Shown one piece after another: positions 19,188 to 29,656 of a DNA stretch of 64,000 bases. A program made the position numbers and the translations under genes. The notes beneath the pieces are model-generated. The model did not search any database and was not told the DNA's origin. It worked only from the letters and a program-made list of their open reading frames with translations. The stretch lies in assembly GCF_009932555.1 (NCBI RefSeq), contig NZ_BLJO01000003.1, forward strand, positions 620,001 to 684,000, in the 5' to 3' direction. The first letter of the stretch is position 1; every line of letters starts with the position of its first letter. Source of the DNA: Steroidobacter agaridevorans. GTDB taxonomy: Bacteria > Pseudomonadota > Gammaproteobacteria > Steroidobacterales > Steroidobacteraceae.

Positions 19188-19434
19188 CACTCTGCTGATG
19201 CACGGTTAGGGTATCGCGGATCCCTTCGACCTTCCGCATGTCGACGAGTCGACAGACTGGCTTCCCACTGGGCGCACCGGGCGCAGACCTGGAGCGCGTG
19301 TACTCGATCGGCGTGCGAATCGCATTCGACTGGCGACGTTGCTTCAGGCTAAATTGGCGCGGGTGCCGGGCGATTCGTTCCGGTAGGCAAAGAGGTTGGT
19401 CGGGCCGCCAGTCTCCTATTTGGAGCAATGTGTC

Positions 19435-20784
19435 TTGAACTCGCCCAACCGCGCGCAGGCGCCCGCCGCGCCTCAAATCCTGGCTGAACGATTCTTCGCC
19501 GCATTAGAGCGGTTCCTGCACATCGAGGCGGTCAGCGGCATCGTTCTGCTACTGGCGGCGGCCGCCGCATTGGGTTGGGCGAACTCTCCCTGGGCGGCGA
19601 GCTACGAGCATGTGTGGCACACCCCGATCAGCATCAGTATCGGCACATCCGCCTTTTCGCAATCGCTGCATTTCTGGATCAATGACGGACTGATGACGAT
19701 TTTCTTTCTCGTCGTCGGCATGGAAATCCGCCGAGAAATTCATGAAGGCACCCTGTCCACCGCGGCGCTGGCGTCGCTCCCGGTGGCCGCCGCAGTTGGC
19801 GGCGTGGTCGTGCCGGCGCTGATTTATCTGGCCATCAACTCGGATCCGGCCTTACAGCACGGCTGGGCAATTCCGACCGCCACCGATATCGCGTTCGCGG
19901 TCGGCGTGCTGGCGCTGCTCGGACGCTCCATACCTGGCTCGATCAGAATCTTTCTGCTCGCGCTAGCCATCATCGACGACATCGCGGCGGTGCTGATCAT
20001 CGCGATCTTTTATTCCAGTGGCCTCGACTACACCGGTTTGCTGGTGGCCGCGCTGGGCATTGCCATCGTGCTCGGCTTCCAGACGATCGGCATCGCTTCG
20101 GCGTTCTCGTATCTATTGCCCGGTGTCATCGTGTGGTACGGGCTGCTTCTGTCTGGGGCGCATCCAACGCTGGCGGGCGTAGTGCTCGGCCTGATGACAC
20201 CGGTGGTTCGTCGCCGCAGGCGCGAACAGCCCGTGGAGGTCGCTACTCAGGCATTGAATGAGTTTGGCGCACGCTCGCAAGCAGCGACTGTCGATGAACG
20301 CGAATTGGTTTCGCCGCTGCATCGATTGGAGGAAGCGCAGCGTGACCTGTTGTCACCGGTCGTGCGCGTACAAGCCGCCTTGCATCCGTGGGTTGCGTTC
20401 GGTGTGATGCCGCTGTTCGCGCTGGCCAATGCGGGCGTTCCTCTTGCTGGCGCCAATCTCAGCGGCGCCTCGTTGAGTGTACTCGCCGGCGTCGTGCTCG
20501 CGCTGGTCTTTGGCAAGCCGATCGGCATTCTGCTCGGCAGCTGGCTCGCGGTGCGCAGTGGCTTGAGTCGCCTGCCGCCCCATGTGACCTGGCAGGGGCT
20601 GCTGGTGGTCGGCTGTCTGGGCGGCATCGGTTTCACGATGTCGATATTCATCGCGATGCTTGCCTTCGCGGATGCCCGCTTGCTGGCCGCCGCCAAACTC
20701 GGCGTACTGGTTGCCTCGTTTCTTGCTGCGGCGGTTGGCCTGTCCATCGGCCGCCTTTATGTACGAAGCGTGCGGTCGAGCTAA
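19435..20784 (+). CDS. nhaA: Na+/H+ antiporter NhaA
   Basis: Inner-membrane electrogenic antiporter that expels sodium in exchange for protons. It has about 11-12 membrane segments. Family hallmarks: [21 protein letters not shown], the [12 protein letters not shown] motif with the transport Asp, [12 protein letters not shown] with the Asp pair of the ion-binding site, and [19 protein letters not shown] near the end. I chose TTG 19435 because GGAG lies about 7 bases upstream; a TTG at 19396 would add 13 residues of no family character. A longer hydrophilic loop (about 265-310) than in the E. coli protein separates the two halves. It converges on the DUF2254 gene with a 4-base overlap. Confidence 0.95.
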   Translation: MNSPNRAQAPAAPQILAERFFAALERFLHIEAVSGIVLLLAAAAALGWANSPWAASYEHVWHTPISISIGTSAFSQSLHFWINDGLMTIFFLVVGMEIRREIHEGTLSTAALASLPVAAAVGGVVVPALIYLAINSDPALQHGWAIPTATDIAFAVGVLALLGRSIPGSIRIFLLALAIIDDIAAVLIIAIFYSSGLDYTGLLVAALGIAIVLGFQTIGIASAFSYLLPGVIVWYGLLLSGAHPTLAGVVLGLMTPVVRRRRREQPVEVATQALNEFGARSQAATVDERELVSPLHRLEEAQRDLLSPVVRVQAALHPWVAFGVMPLFALANAGVPLAGANLSGASLSVLAGVVLALVFGKPIGILLGSWLAVRSGLSRLPPHVTWQGLLVVGCLGGIGFTMSIFIAMLAFADARLLAAAKLGVLVASFLAAAVGLSIGRLYVRSVRSS

Positions 20785-22163
20785 AGCCAGCGGTCTTGGC
20801 TCCATCCGCGGTCGCGCGACCAGAGTGTCGACGCGTCGGACGGGTCGGGGCGAGCTCCGCACACGGCGCCGATAGCACCGTGCTCCATCATCGTCGCGAA
20901 ATTGTCATGGCGAGCGCGGATGTCCGCTAGATCGGCTGGGTTTTCGATGTTGCGTTTGGCGTCGTCCACGATCAAGTCCACGTGACGTTGCAGGCTCTGC
21001 CTGCGCGTCGTGTCGTGTTCACACCCCACGACCGCGGTGAGGACCTCCAACATCCGGATCAGCGTCGCGGCGCTGCCAGCGGCATTCTGGCGGATGAGAT
21101 GAAACATCGAATCGGTCAGGCCGTCGTAGTTCACGCTCGGGACGATCAGCGCCGGCCGATCATTGCGCAGATGGACGCCAGTAGGCAGATGGACGCTCGC
21201 TACGTCGCACAGCGCGGCACCGAGACGATCGAGCACACTCATCGCGGTGTGGGGATCGTTGATTCCAGGCGAGAGCGCGCGAACGGCCACTTCGACCAGC
21301 TGTCGAATTTCCGATTCGAGGTCGGCTGAAGAGGCGCGCTGCGAGGACAATGCAGTCGCGTCGCGGATTGCGACGCCCGCGCCTTCGACGGCCGGCGTGA
21401 CCAAGGCGATGACGGCGCCGGGAAACAGATATTCTCCGGGTCGAAGTAGCAGGCGGATCGCGGTCTCGTTGACCGCCGCCCAGTCGGCGAGGGTGTCGGC
21501 ATCGAGTTGCTGCAGATAGCCGCGCCGATCATCGACGACTTCAGTGGAATGCAGCCAGAAGCTCGCTGGCGGTGGCGCGGGCTCGGGATCTGCGACGGTG
21601 AGGCGTGCGATCGCCTTGCGAACTTCGGTTCCGACCAGGTCGATGACGGAGTCGACGTTGATGCGGCCCGCCATATGACCAACGAAAAACACCAGCGTCG
21701 CCACGCAAAAGAACGCCAGAAGAATTCCCACGCTCAGTGCCAGATGCGGCACGAACTCGCCTTCGCTCTGCGTACGAACCGAGCGCAGTACCATCATCGC
21801 GTAGGAGAATGTGCCGAGAAATGCACCCAGTGTGATCTGATTGCCCCGATCACGGGTGAAGTTCTGCAGCAGCCGTGGGCCCATCTGACCGGCCGCCAGC
21901 GACAGCGCGGCGATCGTGATCGAGAACACGGTGCCCGCGACGCCGATCGTAGATGCCGCCACGGCCCCGAGCAAAGTGCGCGCGCCGGTGCCGCCGCCGT
22001 TGTAGAGCCAGTTGCCTTGCAGAATCCTGCTCGAGATGAGCCCGCTGCGATCGACGGCGATCAAGGCGAACGCCGAGAGAATGCCGAGGATCACCATCGC
22101 AGCCGGCAGCAGCCAGAAAGCGTTGCCTAGCGCGTACAGGAGTTTGCGGAGGCGGGCGGTCAA
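20781..22163 (-). CDS. DUF2254 membrane protein
   Basis: Predicted inner-membrane protein of 460 residues. Four hydrophobic segments lie in the first half (about 12-35, 60-90, 110-130, 145-170), with [24 protein letters not shown] matching the conserved DUF2254 block. They are followed by a soluble C-terminal half containing [15 protein letters not shown]. Function of the family is not established. The likely start is a TTG at 22163, because an in-frame stop lies just upstream and the next Met would remove part of the first membrane segment. The ribosome binding site is poor. Confidence 0.85.
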   Translation of the reverse strand: MTARLRKLLYALGNAFWLLPAAMVILGILSAFALIAVDRSGLISSRILQGNWLYNGGGTGARTLLGAVAASTIGVAGTVFSITIAALSLAAGQMGPRLLQNFTRDRGNQITLGAFLGTFSYAMMVLRSVRTQSEGEFVPHLALSVGILLAFFCVATLVFFVGHMAGRINVDSVIDLVGTEVRKAIARLTVADPEPAPPPASFWLHSTEVVDDRRGYLQQLDADTLADWAAVNETAIRLLLRPGEYLFPGAVIALVTPAVEGAGVAIRDATALSSQRASSADLESEIRQLVEVAVRALSPGINDPHTAMSVLDRLGAALCDVASVHLPTGVHLRNDRPALIVPSVNYDGLTDSMFHLIRQNAAGSAATLIRMLEVLTAVVGCEHDTTRRQSLQRHVDLIVDDAKRNIENPADLADIRARHDNFATMMEHGAIGAVCGARPDPSDASTLWSRDRGWSQDRWL

Positions 22164-22299
22164 TTCGACACGTCAGGGCGATTGATTGAGGCTGTGCCAC
22201 TCACCAACCGGCGTGTCCGATACGGCGGCGGCCCGGTAAGGTGCGGAGGGTCCGGCGCGAGGGGTTGTCTTTGCGCCGGCGCCAGCCCGCTCCCCCGCG

Positions 22300-22614
22300 T
22301 CATCGGCCGTCCGGCCGAGTTGCCGGTGCGGCGTCGAAGGGTACGCGAGTTGTGCGCGCCTTACGTTCGATGTCGTTCGCCTCCATGGCAGCGAGACGAC
22401 TTTGCAACTCACGGGTGGCATTGCGACGGCGGTACAGCAGCGGTGCGAGCACGGCAAGACCGACCAACAATCCCATGCTGAGACACAAGATCATGATGAC
22501 CGCGAGCGACGCCCGCACCTGCCACCACAGCAGCGATACTGTAGCAACGTCTGTGTTTTGAATCGCGAATATCACCGCGAACACAGCGACAACAACCAGA
22601 GCGATGATTCGCAT
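22300..22614 (-). CDS. LapA-domain (DUF1049) small membrane protein
   Basis: Protein of 104 residues with two membrane helices (about 3-22, MRIIALVVVAVFAVIFAIQN, and 40-65) and a cytoplasmic tail with a short helical segment (RNATRELQSRLAAMEA). This matches the LapA/YciS architecture. In E. coli LapA works with LapB in control of lipopolysaccharide synthesis; here no lapB is adjacent, so the role is only suggested by family. I chose ATG 22614, preceded by AGGAC at about 6 bases. Confidence 0.8.
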   Translation of the reverse strand: MRIIALVVVAVFAVIFAIQNTDVATVSLLWWQVRASLAVIMILCLSMGLLVGLAVLAPLLYRRRNATRELQSRLAAMEANDIERKARTTRVPFDAAPATRPDGR

Positions 22615-23313
22615 GTCAGGTCCTGTTTGCAGCAAAAGAGCTGTCATGGCTCGCAAAGCGAGTGGTGATCCTTAACGTTCCCGCATTCCGAGTGTTCCGG
22701 AATGGAGTCACGGCGCGTACGCCGCTACCGACAAGCCGGGAGAACAGCTCGCTGTTTCCAGGCGCAGGAAAAACAACCTCAGTCGTCGTGCTCAAGAACC
22801 TTCCGAGTGATCTATGCTCGGCGCGACAGCACTTTCGAGGGATCATCACCGTCACCAAGGACGACTCCACGACGCCTATCTCGATGTGCCGCTGACGCTC
22901 TGTTCGCATTCTTCCACGATCTGGGCTATGAGTACCCAGTCCGCTTGCGCTACGCGACAAGGTTGATGTGAGCGTGAGCTCCCAGCGTCCGTCGCTAGCA
23001 AAGAACTCTGGCAGCGGTGTGGGATCGAGGTTGATAGTCAAGCTCGCTTCGGTGGCAGAAGGTAACTTTCCGGTCTCGTCAGGCGAGTTGCAACTGCGCA
23101 TTGATGTGTTAGAGCCGAGAGCTGAGCGGCGTGCTTCACTCGGCATGAAAACCGCACACCGAAGGAGCCTGATCGATGGGGGACACGCGCCGCAATACGC
23201 CGGACCGCACGATTCTGCCGCTCCCTGAGCCGCAGAGCCCGCCCCATCACCGAAATCGATGCACGCAAGGCTAAGGCGCAACCGTTCGCTTCGATTCGAC
23301 GTTTCACCGCGGG
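22615..23313. other. Gene-poor junction region
   Basis: About 700 bases with no gene I can support on either strand. A long open frame runs through it on the minus strand in continuation of the decayed arsenite-pump gene, but the translated residues show no family and the composition looks like an accidental reading. This is the likely transition from chromosomal sequence to acquired sequence. Confidence 0.45.
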
Positions 23314-23745
23314 GCCGCGGTTGTACCAATCCATGTGTCTTCATGGTGAAGTGCACCACCGACAGCATGACCGGCACTTCGATGAGCACTCCGACCACAA
23401 TGGCAAGCGCAGCCCCAGACTGTAGTCCGAATAGACTCACCGCAGCTGCAACCGCAAGCTCGAAGAAGTTGCTCGCGCCGATGAGTGCGGAAGGTGCGGC
23501 CACGCAGTGAATCTCACTGCTCACTCGATTCAGCCAGTAGGCGAGACCCGCGTTGAAGTAGACCTGCACTAGAATGGCACTGCTAGCAGCGCAATCACGA
23601 GCGGTTGCGCAATGATCTCCTTCCCTTGAAACCCGAACAGAAGCACTAGCGTCAGCAGCAGGGCCATCAGGGACATCGGCTGCAGGATCTCGAGGAGGCC
23701 CTTCAGACCCGTGCGTACGCCGAGTTGCACAACCGAATGAAGCAA
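23314..23745 (-). pseudogene. Remnant of ACR3-type arsenite efflux pump
   Basis: C-terminal third of an ACR3/ArsB arsenite permease. After the break the translation reads [34 protein letters not shown] and [12 protein letters not shown], all highly characteristic of ACR3. Before the break, in another frame, it reads [30 protein letters not shown]. The two frames meet at a TAG at 23569-23571, where one missing base would restore the family reading (VPFLVQVYF). The N-terminal two thirds are absent, and no arsR or arsC was found nearby. Not functional. Confidence 0.85.
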
Positions 23746-23890
23746 GCATGGCGTTGCATAGAGCTGTGGGCTTCAACTACATCGGAACATTTCAGTCGGT
23801 CGGGCGAAAATTTGACCGATGGCACGACGTTGCGTGGTTCCAGCGCAAACTCCGGGAAACATTGTCTGGGGAATAGGTGCTATGTTTGTC

Positions 23891-26800
23891 TCAGTGGAAA
23901 TCACGTGACGGTACTCTGAGAACACCCAGCCAACGCGTGTGATCGAACAGCGCCAGCGCGACGACATTCTTGACGCCGCTCTCGTGTTGAAATGTTCCGC
24001 GAATCTCAAGGAGCGAGGCGCCAAGAAAAGCAGCTCTGTACGTTTGCGCTACCTGATTCCAAACGATGACTTGCACGATGCCGGTCTCGTCCTCGAGGGT
24101 CATGAATGTCGTGTGTTTGGCCGTGCTCGGGCTCTGGCGTAACGTGACCAATCCCACGAAGCGAACCTCAGCACCATTCTCCGACTCGAGCACCTGTCTG
24201 GCCGACAGAATATTGCGCCGAACTAATCGGTCGCGCAGCAACGCTACTGGATGCCGGCGCAGTGAAAGTCCCGTGCTGCGGAAATCTGCCAGAATGCTTT
24301 GCCCCTCGCTGGGCGCTCGGAGCAGCGGCATGGCTTCCTTGGGGGGCGCATCCGTCAGCAACGCGTAATCGGTTTCTACACCCGCGAGTGTCCAGGCTGC
24401 GTGATGACGATTGCCTGCCAGTGCAGAGAGTGCATTGGCGCCCGCCAACAGTTCCAAGTCGCGGCGCGCAAGCTCACTTCGACGGACCAGATCTCCCGTG
24501 TCGATAAACGGTCGTGAATGGCGCGCGCTGAGAAGCGCGGCCGCGCCTGTTTCACTCAAGCCTTTGACAAGGCGCAACCCCAGCCTCAACGCCGGCGCTT
24601 CGCCGGCCGTAGCCACCTCGAGCGTGCAGTCCCAATGACTTCGTATCACATCGATGGGGCGCACTTCGACGCCATGCTCTCGCACGTCGCGAATGATCTG
24701 CTGGGGCGAATAGAAGCCCATCGGTTGGCTGTTGATCAAACCTGCAGCGAAGGCGGCGGGGGAATGACATTTCAGCCAGCCACTAGCATAGGCGATGGCC
24801 GCGAAACTCGCGGCGTGCGATTCAGGAAAGCCATAGGCGCTAAATCCTTGTAGCTGTCGCCACAGCTGATCCGCGAACTGCTCACTGTAACCTCGCTCTC
24901 GAAGGCCGGTGAGCAACTTCTCGTGAAAGGCATCTAAGTTGCCATGACGACGCCAGGCCGCCATCGCTCGGCGCAGCGCATCGGCTTCGCCGAGCGTAAA
25001 TCCGGCGGCGACCACGGCCAATTCCATGGCTTGCTCCTGCCAAATCGGGATGCCCAGCGTTCGTTCGAGCACGCGACGTACCGCCTCACTGGGGTAAGTG
25101 ATGGGTTCTGTTCCCATACGCCGGCGCAAATAGGGATGAACCATATCACCGACAATCGGACCGGGACGCACGAGACCCACTTCCACGACCAGGTCGTAGA
25201 ATTGGCGTGGCTTCAGCCGCGGCAGCATCGACATCTGCGCGCGACTCTCAATCTGAAAGACACCGACAGTATCTGCGCGGCAAAACATCTCGTAGGTTGC
25301 CGGATCTTCGGTCGGCAGGGTGGCCATGGTGAGCGACTCACCGGTCGCACCGTTGTGAAGATCAAGCGTCTTTCGAATCGCGCTCAGCATGCCGAGAGCA
25401 AGCACATCGACTTTCAATAGTCCCAGGCTTTCCAAGTCATCCTTGTCCCACTGAATCACGGTTCGATCCTGCATGCTCGCGTTCTCGATGGGTACCAGTT
25501 CATCGAGGCGATGGGCGGCGATGACAAAGCCGCCGACGTGCTGTGAGAGGTGGCGCGGAAAGCCCACGATCTCTGCCACCAATTTCATTAGTCGCTCGAT
25601 GAGCGGATTGCTGGCATCAAAGCCGACCTCGGCGAGCCACTTGGGGAGTTCCTGCGGATCGTCCGTTTCGCGCCGAGATAGCGCGCCGATCAATCGCTCG
25701 ACTTGCAGAAGATCGAACCCGAGCGCCTTGGCGACATCGCGAAGCGCGCTCTTCAGACGGTACGTGATGACAGTCGCAGCGATGCCCGCTCGATGGCGAC
25801 CGTAGCGCTGATACAAGTACTGCATGACCTCTTCACGTCGTTCGTGCTCGAAATCGACATCGATGTCCGGCGGCTCGTGACGCTCCTTGCTGATGAACCG
25901 CTCGAATAGCACGGACTGACGCGATGGATCGACGATCGTAATTCCCAGGCAATAGCAAACGACGGAGTTCGCCGCCGAGCCGCGCCCCTGACAGAGGATA
26001 TGACGTTCGCGGGCGAAGCGGACCAGGTCCCAGACGGTGAGAAAGAAATGCTCATACCGCAGCTCCGCAATCAGCGACAACTCATGTTCGAGCAGCGTCT
26101 GAACTTTCGCGGGGATTTCTTCCGGCCATCGTTCCCGGGCGCCGTCGTACGCCAGCTTGCGCAGCCAGCTCGAGGCCGTGTGTTCATCTGGGACGAGTTC
26201 CGCGGGGAACTGGTATTTGATCTCGTCCAGCGAGAATCGGCACTGATCGGCGATGCGCACACTCTCCGCCAACCACTCAGCGGGATAGCGGGCGGCCAGC
26301 ACTTTGATGGCGTGGAGGTGGCGATCGCGATTGGGCTCGAGCGCATACCCACACTGCGAGACAGGCAGGCGTAAACGAATCGCGGTCAGCACGTCCAAGA
26401 GGGGCTTTCGCTCGCGCTCGTGCATGAGCACGCCGCCGCAGGCGGTGATCGGTAGAGTCAGCGCGGCGGATAAGTCCCTTGCACGACGAACCTGCTCGCG
26501 ATCATGTCCGTCGTGATGTAACTCCACCCCAATCCAGAGTCGCCCTGCATACTGTCCTTGCAGCCAATGACCATTCGCTTCATCGTTTTGTTGATCCGGC
26601 AGCCAGATCAAACAGCACTCATTCAGGGCGTCCGCTAGCCATGCACGCTCGAGCAGGTAGGTGCCTTTGATCGCCGCGCGTCGTGCTCGCGTGATCAATC
26701 GGCATAAGTTGCCATAGCCCTCGCGAGAGGCGGCTAAGACAACGACGGTTAGGCCATCGCTACAGGTAAGCGTGGCGCCTACAACCAAGTGGAGATGGGC

Positions 26801-26965
26801 TTTCTTCGCCGCCTCGTGCGCGCGAACGACGCCCGCGACACTGCACTCATCGGTAATGGCGATCGCGCGGTAACCGAGTGCCGCCGCACGCTCAACCAGT
26901 TCTTCAGGGAAGGAAGCGCCTCTCAAGAATGAGAAATTGCTCAAGGCGTGCAGTTCGGCGTACAT
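23891..26965 (-). CDS. dnaE2: Error-prone DNA polymerase DnaE2 (ImuC)
   Basis: Translesion polymerase of the C family, 1024 residues, the normal length for DnaE2. An N-terminal PHP domain begins YAELHALSNFSFLRGAS. The polymerase palm carries LCQGRGSAANSVVCY and the catalytic PDIDVDFEHERREEV near residue 366. A C-terminal OB-fold (QVIVWNQVAQTYRAAFLG) and the family tail (VPSRDFH) close it. It acts with ImuA and ImuB in damage-induced mutagenesis, reaching the beta clamp through ImuB. It is last in the order Zn-ribbon, imuA, imuB, dnaE2, with a 3-base gap to imuB, and is probably under the LexA site at 29490. Confidence 0.96.
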   Translation of the reverse strand: MYAELHALSNFSFLRGASFPEELVERAAALGYRAIAITDECSVAGVVRAHEAAKKAHLHLVVGATLTCSDGLTVVVLAASREGYGNLCRLITRARRAAIKGTYLLERAWLADALNECCLIWLPDQQNDEANGHWLQGQYAGRLWIGVELHHDGHDREQVRRARDLSAALTLPITACGGVLMHERERKPLLDVLTAIRLRLPVSQCGYALEPNRDRHLHAIKVLAARYPAEWLAESVRIADQCRFSLDEIKYQFPAELVPDEHTASSWLRKLAYDGARERWPEEIPAKVQTLLEHELSLIAELRYEHFFLTVWDLVRFARERHILCQGRGSAANSVVCYCLGITIVDPSRQSVLFERFISKERHEPPDIDVDFEHERREEVMQYLYQRYGRHRAGIAATVITYRLKSALRDVAKALGFDLLQVERLIGALSRRETDDPQELPKWLAEVGFDASNPLIERLMKLVAEIVGFPRHLSQHVGGFVIAAHRLDELVPIENASMQDRTVIQWDKDDLESLGLLKVDVLALGMLSAIRKTLDLHNGATGESLTMATLPTEDPATYEMFCRADTVGVFQIESRAQMSMLPRLKPRQFYDLVVEVGLVRPGPIVGDMVHPYLRRRMGTEPITYPSEAVRRVLERTLGIPIWQEQAMELAVVAAGFTLGEADALRRAMAAWRRHGNLDAFHEKLLTGLRERGYSEQFADQLWRQLQGFSAYGFPESHAASFAAIAYASGWLKCHSPAAFAAGLINSQPMGFYSPQQIIRDVREHGVEVRPIDVIRSHWDCTLEVATAGEAPALRLGLRLVKGLSETGAAALLSARHSRPFIDTGDLVRRSELARRDLELLAGANALSALAGNRHHAAWTLAGVETDYALLTDAPPKEAMPLLRAPSEGQSILADFRSTGLSLRRHPVALLRDRLVRRNILSARQVLESENGAEVRFVGLVTLRQSPSTAKHTTFMTLEDETGIVQVIVWNQVAQTYRAAFLGASLLEIRGTFQHESGVKNVVALALFDHTRWLGVLRVPSRDFH

Positions 26966-26968
26966 CGC

Positions 26969-28579
26969 TCATCCAAACAACCCGTGCAGGAACCACTGAT
27001 CACGCTTCTCCAAGTCGCGATAGATCCAGCACTGGGTGCCGTCCCGCTTTCTCGCCCGGTAGTAGGCGCGTCTCACGCTCAAGCCTTCCCAACTTTCCGC
27101 CTCGATGGTTTCCGGGCTGGACTCGATCTGGAAGCCACCCGCCTGATGCTCGCGCGTGATCGATTTCGGTTCGCGCAGCATCCACAAAGGGCGTCTAGGT
27201 AGACGAGGCGGTGTCGATACGGGGGCGAACTCCCGCGATGGCGTGGCTAAGCACTGCGCGCGTTCGGGCACGTGATGGCAGTGGACCGTCAATGCGCGGA
27301 CTGCGTGCGCGCCGAAGCGACTTTGAAGTTGCTCGAGTAAGCGTGCCTTCATTTCCGAAGCGTCGGTAACCTCTCTGCGTGTCGCGGGATCCATCGCGAG
27401 CGGACGATTGCGTGCAGACGCAACGAGCAACCTGGGCGCATCGAGCAACACTTCACGTACCGGCGCACGTAACGCCAGTCGATCGAGGTGTTCGTGTAGC
27501 AGGCTTGCTAAGTGCGCGGTGTCAGCGGTCGGCTGTTGGAGACGCAGCGTGAGGGGCGTGGTGCCGTCACGATGTTTTAGTGTCACCGTGAGTTCATCGA
27601 TCGAGCGGGTCGCACCGATGAGTGTCCTTTTCAATCGAGCAAGCGGCCGCTCGAGCATCTTTTCCAGCAACGTGGTCGTTTCGATCTCGAAATCGAGCAA
27701 CACACGATGGTGGTAGCTCGGCGGTGTTGACCACCCGTGATGAAGCCATTCGGTGCGTCCCATGGCCTGCTGCAGCTCGCGCACGGGACCGGCACCAATG
27801 CGCCGCGCCAGGTCCTTGCGCGACAGACGCATCAAATCGCCGAGGCTGGTCACGCCGAAGCGTGCGAGTTGCAGCTCGACTGCCAGCGGCCACTGCAAGC
27901 TGGAGATGGGCAACGAGCTCAGCGTATCGGTGAGTTGACGCGGCAGGCATACGCACGGCGCGGTCGACGCTCGAGCGAGCCACTGTGCGCTTCGGGCCGT
28001 TGGAGCAAGGGCCACTTGCAAGGCGGCGTTGATGATGGCCAGATCCGTTTGTACGCGCTCGATGAGCGCGGCGGGTCCGCCGAAGAGCCGCAAACTGCCG
28101 CGGACCTCGAGGAGTACTTCGTTGGGCGGCTGCACGCTGACGGCGGACGTGTAGTTCAAGCACTCAGTAGCGATGTGCTCGAGCAAGTCTCTTTCAGTGC
28201 GGGCGTTACGCGAAACCAGCGTGAGCGACCCACAGAAGGCGATAGCGGCGTTCATACGATGACCCGGGCGCACACCGTGGCTCCATGCCCGCTCATCACA
28301 AGCCACGACGTGTTTCAGGCGATCATCTTCGATCACGGCCCACGCTGACGTGTCGAGTAGCGCTCGCCGCTCTGGCGGTGCTGTTCGGTACGCCGCTGCG
28401 AGCGACAGATTGGCAAAATGCAATGCCAGCCAGGCTTGCGCTCGTCGTCGTAAAGGGGCTGCGCGTGGCGAGTACCCTGGTGACGATTCGATGAATGCGG
28501 GTAAGGGTGCGACTGGCTGAATCGGTGGGACCGATTGCGCCGGCGCGTCGAATAACATCAGTTGGGCGGCGGCGGCCAT
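26969..28579 (-). CDS. imuB: ImuB, Y-family polymerase-like translesion protein
   Basis: Protein of 536 residues related to Y-family polymerases. In known ImuB proteins the catalytic acidic residues are lost and the protein acts as a hub between the clamp, ImuA and DnaE2. Visible blocks: WLALHFANLSL at the N-terminus, VVACDERAWSHGVRPGHRMNAAIAF, FGVTSLGDLMRLSRKDLARRIG (helix-hairpin-helix-like fingers, about 230-255), and a C-terminal region ending QCWIYRDLEKRDQWFLHGLFG, typical of ImuB. It lies 3 bases after imuA and 3 bases before dnaE2. Confidence 0.93.
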   Translation of the reverse strand: MAAAAQLMLFDAPAQSVPPIQPVAPLPAFIESSPGYSPRAAPLRRRAQAWLALHFANLSLAAAYRTAPPERRALLDTSAWAVIEDDRLKHVVACDERAWSHGVRPGHRMNAAIAFCGSLTLVSRNARTERDLLEHIATECLNYTSAVSVQPPNEVLLEVRGSLRLFGGPAALIERVQTDLAIINAALQVALAPTARSAQWLARASTAPCVCLPRQLTDTLSSLPISSLQWPLAVELQLARFGVTSLGDLMRLSRKDLARRIGAGPVRELQQAMGRTEWLHHGWSTPPSYHHRVLLDFEIETTTLLEKMLERPLARLKRTLIGATRSIDELTVTLKHRDGTTPLTLRLQQPTADTAHLASLLHEHLDRLALRAPVREVLLDAPRLLVASARNRPLAMDPATRREVTDASEMKARLLEQLQSRFGAHAVRALTVHCHHVPERAQCLATPSREFAPVSTPPRLPRRPLWMLREPKSITREHQAGGFQIESSPETIEAESWEGLSVRRAYYRARKRDGTQCWIYRDLEKRDQWFLHGLFG

Positions 28580-28581
28580 GC

Positions 28582-29214
28582 TTATCGCTCCGCGTCGGAC
28601 CGAACGATTCGCACGGTGCTGGGTCGTCGACCCTGCATCTTCAGAATCGAAAGATCGAGCGCGCCGGCGCTACTGCGCAGCGAAATGCGCAAGGTGGCGG
28701 GAGACGCAAGGCGTGCCTCACTCGTCGATCGGAACAACACGCCAACGCCGCGTCCCGTCATCGCCGCAAGCTTGAGTGTGCGAAGCGCCGCAGGTTTCAA
28801 GTGCCGAGCCCAAGCGATCACGGCGAGGCACGCGCCCGAGCGAAGTGCCTGCGTCATGGCCCATTGCAGGTCGCTCGGCTGAGGGATCGGGCAGACCCAA
28901 TGATCCTCAGGCGTGAGACCACACTGTGTGAGTGCGGCGGCGTGTACATCGAAGGGCGGCGACAACCAGAGCACGATCTGTCGACCCGCGGTGTCAGCCA
29001 CTAGACTGCGTCGTCGCAACAGGGCGAGCAGCAGTGTCAACTCGCCAATGCCATGCTCGTCACATAGCACTTCGATGAGGGCGGGCAGGGGCCAACCGCT
29101 GCCGAGGGCTCGATCGAGGGCCGCATAGCCGGTCGGGATGCAGTAATCCTGGGTCGAGGCGAGCGACTCTGCGCGCCAGAGCAGAGGAATGTCCGCGAGC
29201 GTCACCGTCGTCAT
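28582..29214 (-). CDS. imuA: ImuA, RecA-like translesion accessory protein
   Basis: RecA-related accessory protein of the mutasome, 210 residues. IPTGYAALDRALGSGWPLPALIEVL is the opening block of the ImuA/SulA-like family, where a Walker A loop would sit in RecA; here it is degenerate. TQALRSGACLAVIAWARHLKPAALRTLKLAA is the conserved core. ImuA binds ImuB and is needed for mutagenesis in other bacteria. The stop of the preceding Zn-ribbon gene is 3 bases upstream of the ATG and imuB starts 3 bases downstream, so all are one transcript. Confidence 0.92.
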   Translation of the reverse strand: MTTVTLADIPLLWRAESLASTQDYCIPTGYAALDRALGSGWPLPALIEVLCDEHGIGELTLLLALLRRRSLVADTAGRQIVLWLSPPFDVHAAALTQCGLTPEDHWVCPIPQPSDLQWAMTQALRSGACLAVIAWARHLKPAALRTLKLAAMTGRGVGVLFRSTSEARLASPATLRISLRSSAGALDLSILKMQGRRPSTVRIVRSDAER

Positions 29215-29217
29215 CGA

Positions 29218-29475
29218 TCACTCCCGCTCCCGTCGCCGCTGCGTGATCTTCGACCAGGACTGAATCGCAGGCATGCTCGAGGCAGTCCGTCGTGCATTCG
29301 GCCGATCTTCGAATGCGCGTGTCAACGCCACAGGATCCAGGCAGACGATTGTGCAGTTAGCGCAGTAGATGAATCGACTCGTGACCTGCGAGCCATCCGG
29401 ACGCTTAACCACCACCGGCTGGAATACGGTGCCGTTGCAGATGGGGCAGCAGATGTGATCGGGCCGGTCCGGCAT
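29218..29475 (-). CDS. Small zinc-ribbon protein, first gene of the imu operon
   Basis: Protein of 85 residues. CPIC (about 10-13) and CANC (about 38-41) form a four-cysteine zinc ribbon. The intervening strand-rich stretch is PVVVKRPDGSQVTSRFIYC. The basic C-terminus ends QRRRERE. I know no named family for it. It is directly downstream of a perfect LexA-type box and 3 bases before imuA. It should therefore be induced with the mutasome and may be a fourth component or a DNA- or RNA-binding adaptor. That role is inference from position only. Confidence 0.75.
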   Translation of the reverse strand: MPDRPDHICCPICNGTVFQPVVVKRPDGSQVTSRFIYCANCTIVCLDPVALTRAFEDRPNARRTASSMPAIQSWSKITQRRRERE

Positions 29476-29489
29476 GGCAGTTAGAATGA

Positions 29490-29505
29490 CTGTACAGATG
29501 TACAG
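29490..29505 (-). promoter_or_regulatory. Perfect LexA/SOS box before the imu operon
   Basis: CTGTACAGATGTACAG fits the CTGT-N8-ACAG LexA consensus exactly and ends 15 bases before the start codon at 29475. It places the Zn-ribbon-imuA-imuB-dnaE2 transcript under SOS control, as is known for imu operons elsewhere. Confidence 0.88.
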
Positions 29506-29656
29506 ATCCTAAATCGCATCGCCGCGCGGGGGAAGACGTGAGACCGGCAAATTCGTGGGTCCGGCCCCTAGGCTTCTGCTAACCGGCTGATCAGAGGCCA
29601 AATAAATTTTCAATGCACCGCGCACTGACTCGTGTCAGAGCGGCAAAACGGGTATG

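Noticed and set aside
22616-23776. A long minus-strand open frame of nearly 390 codons
   Set aside because: Only a part of it matches ACR3; the rest is accidental reading through GC-rich non-coding sequence. I describe the ACR3 fragment as a pseudogene instead.
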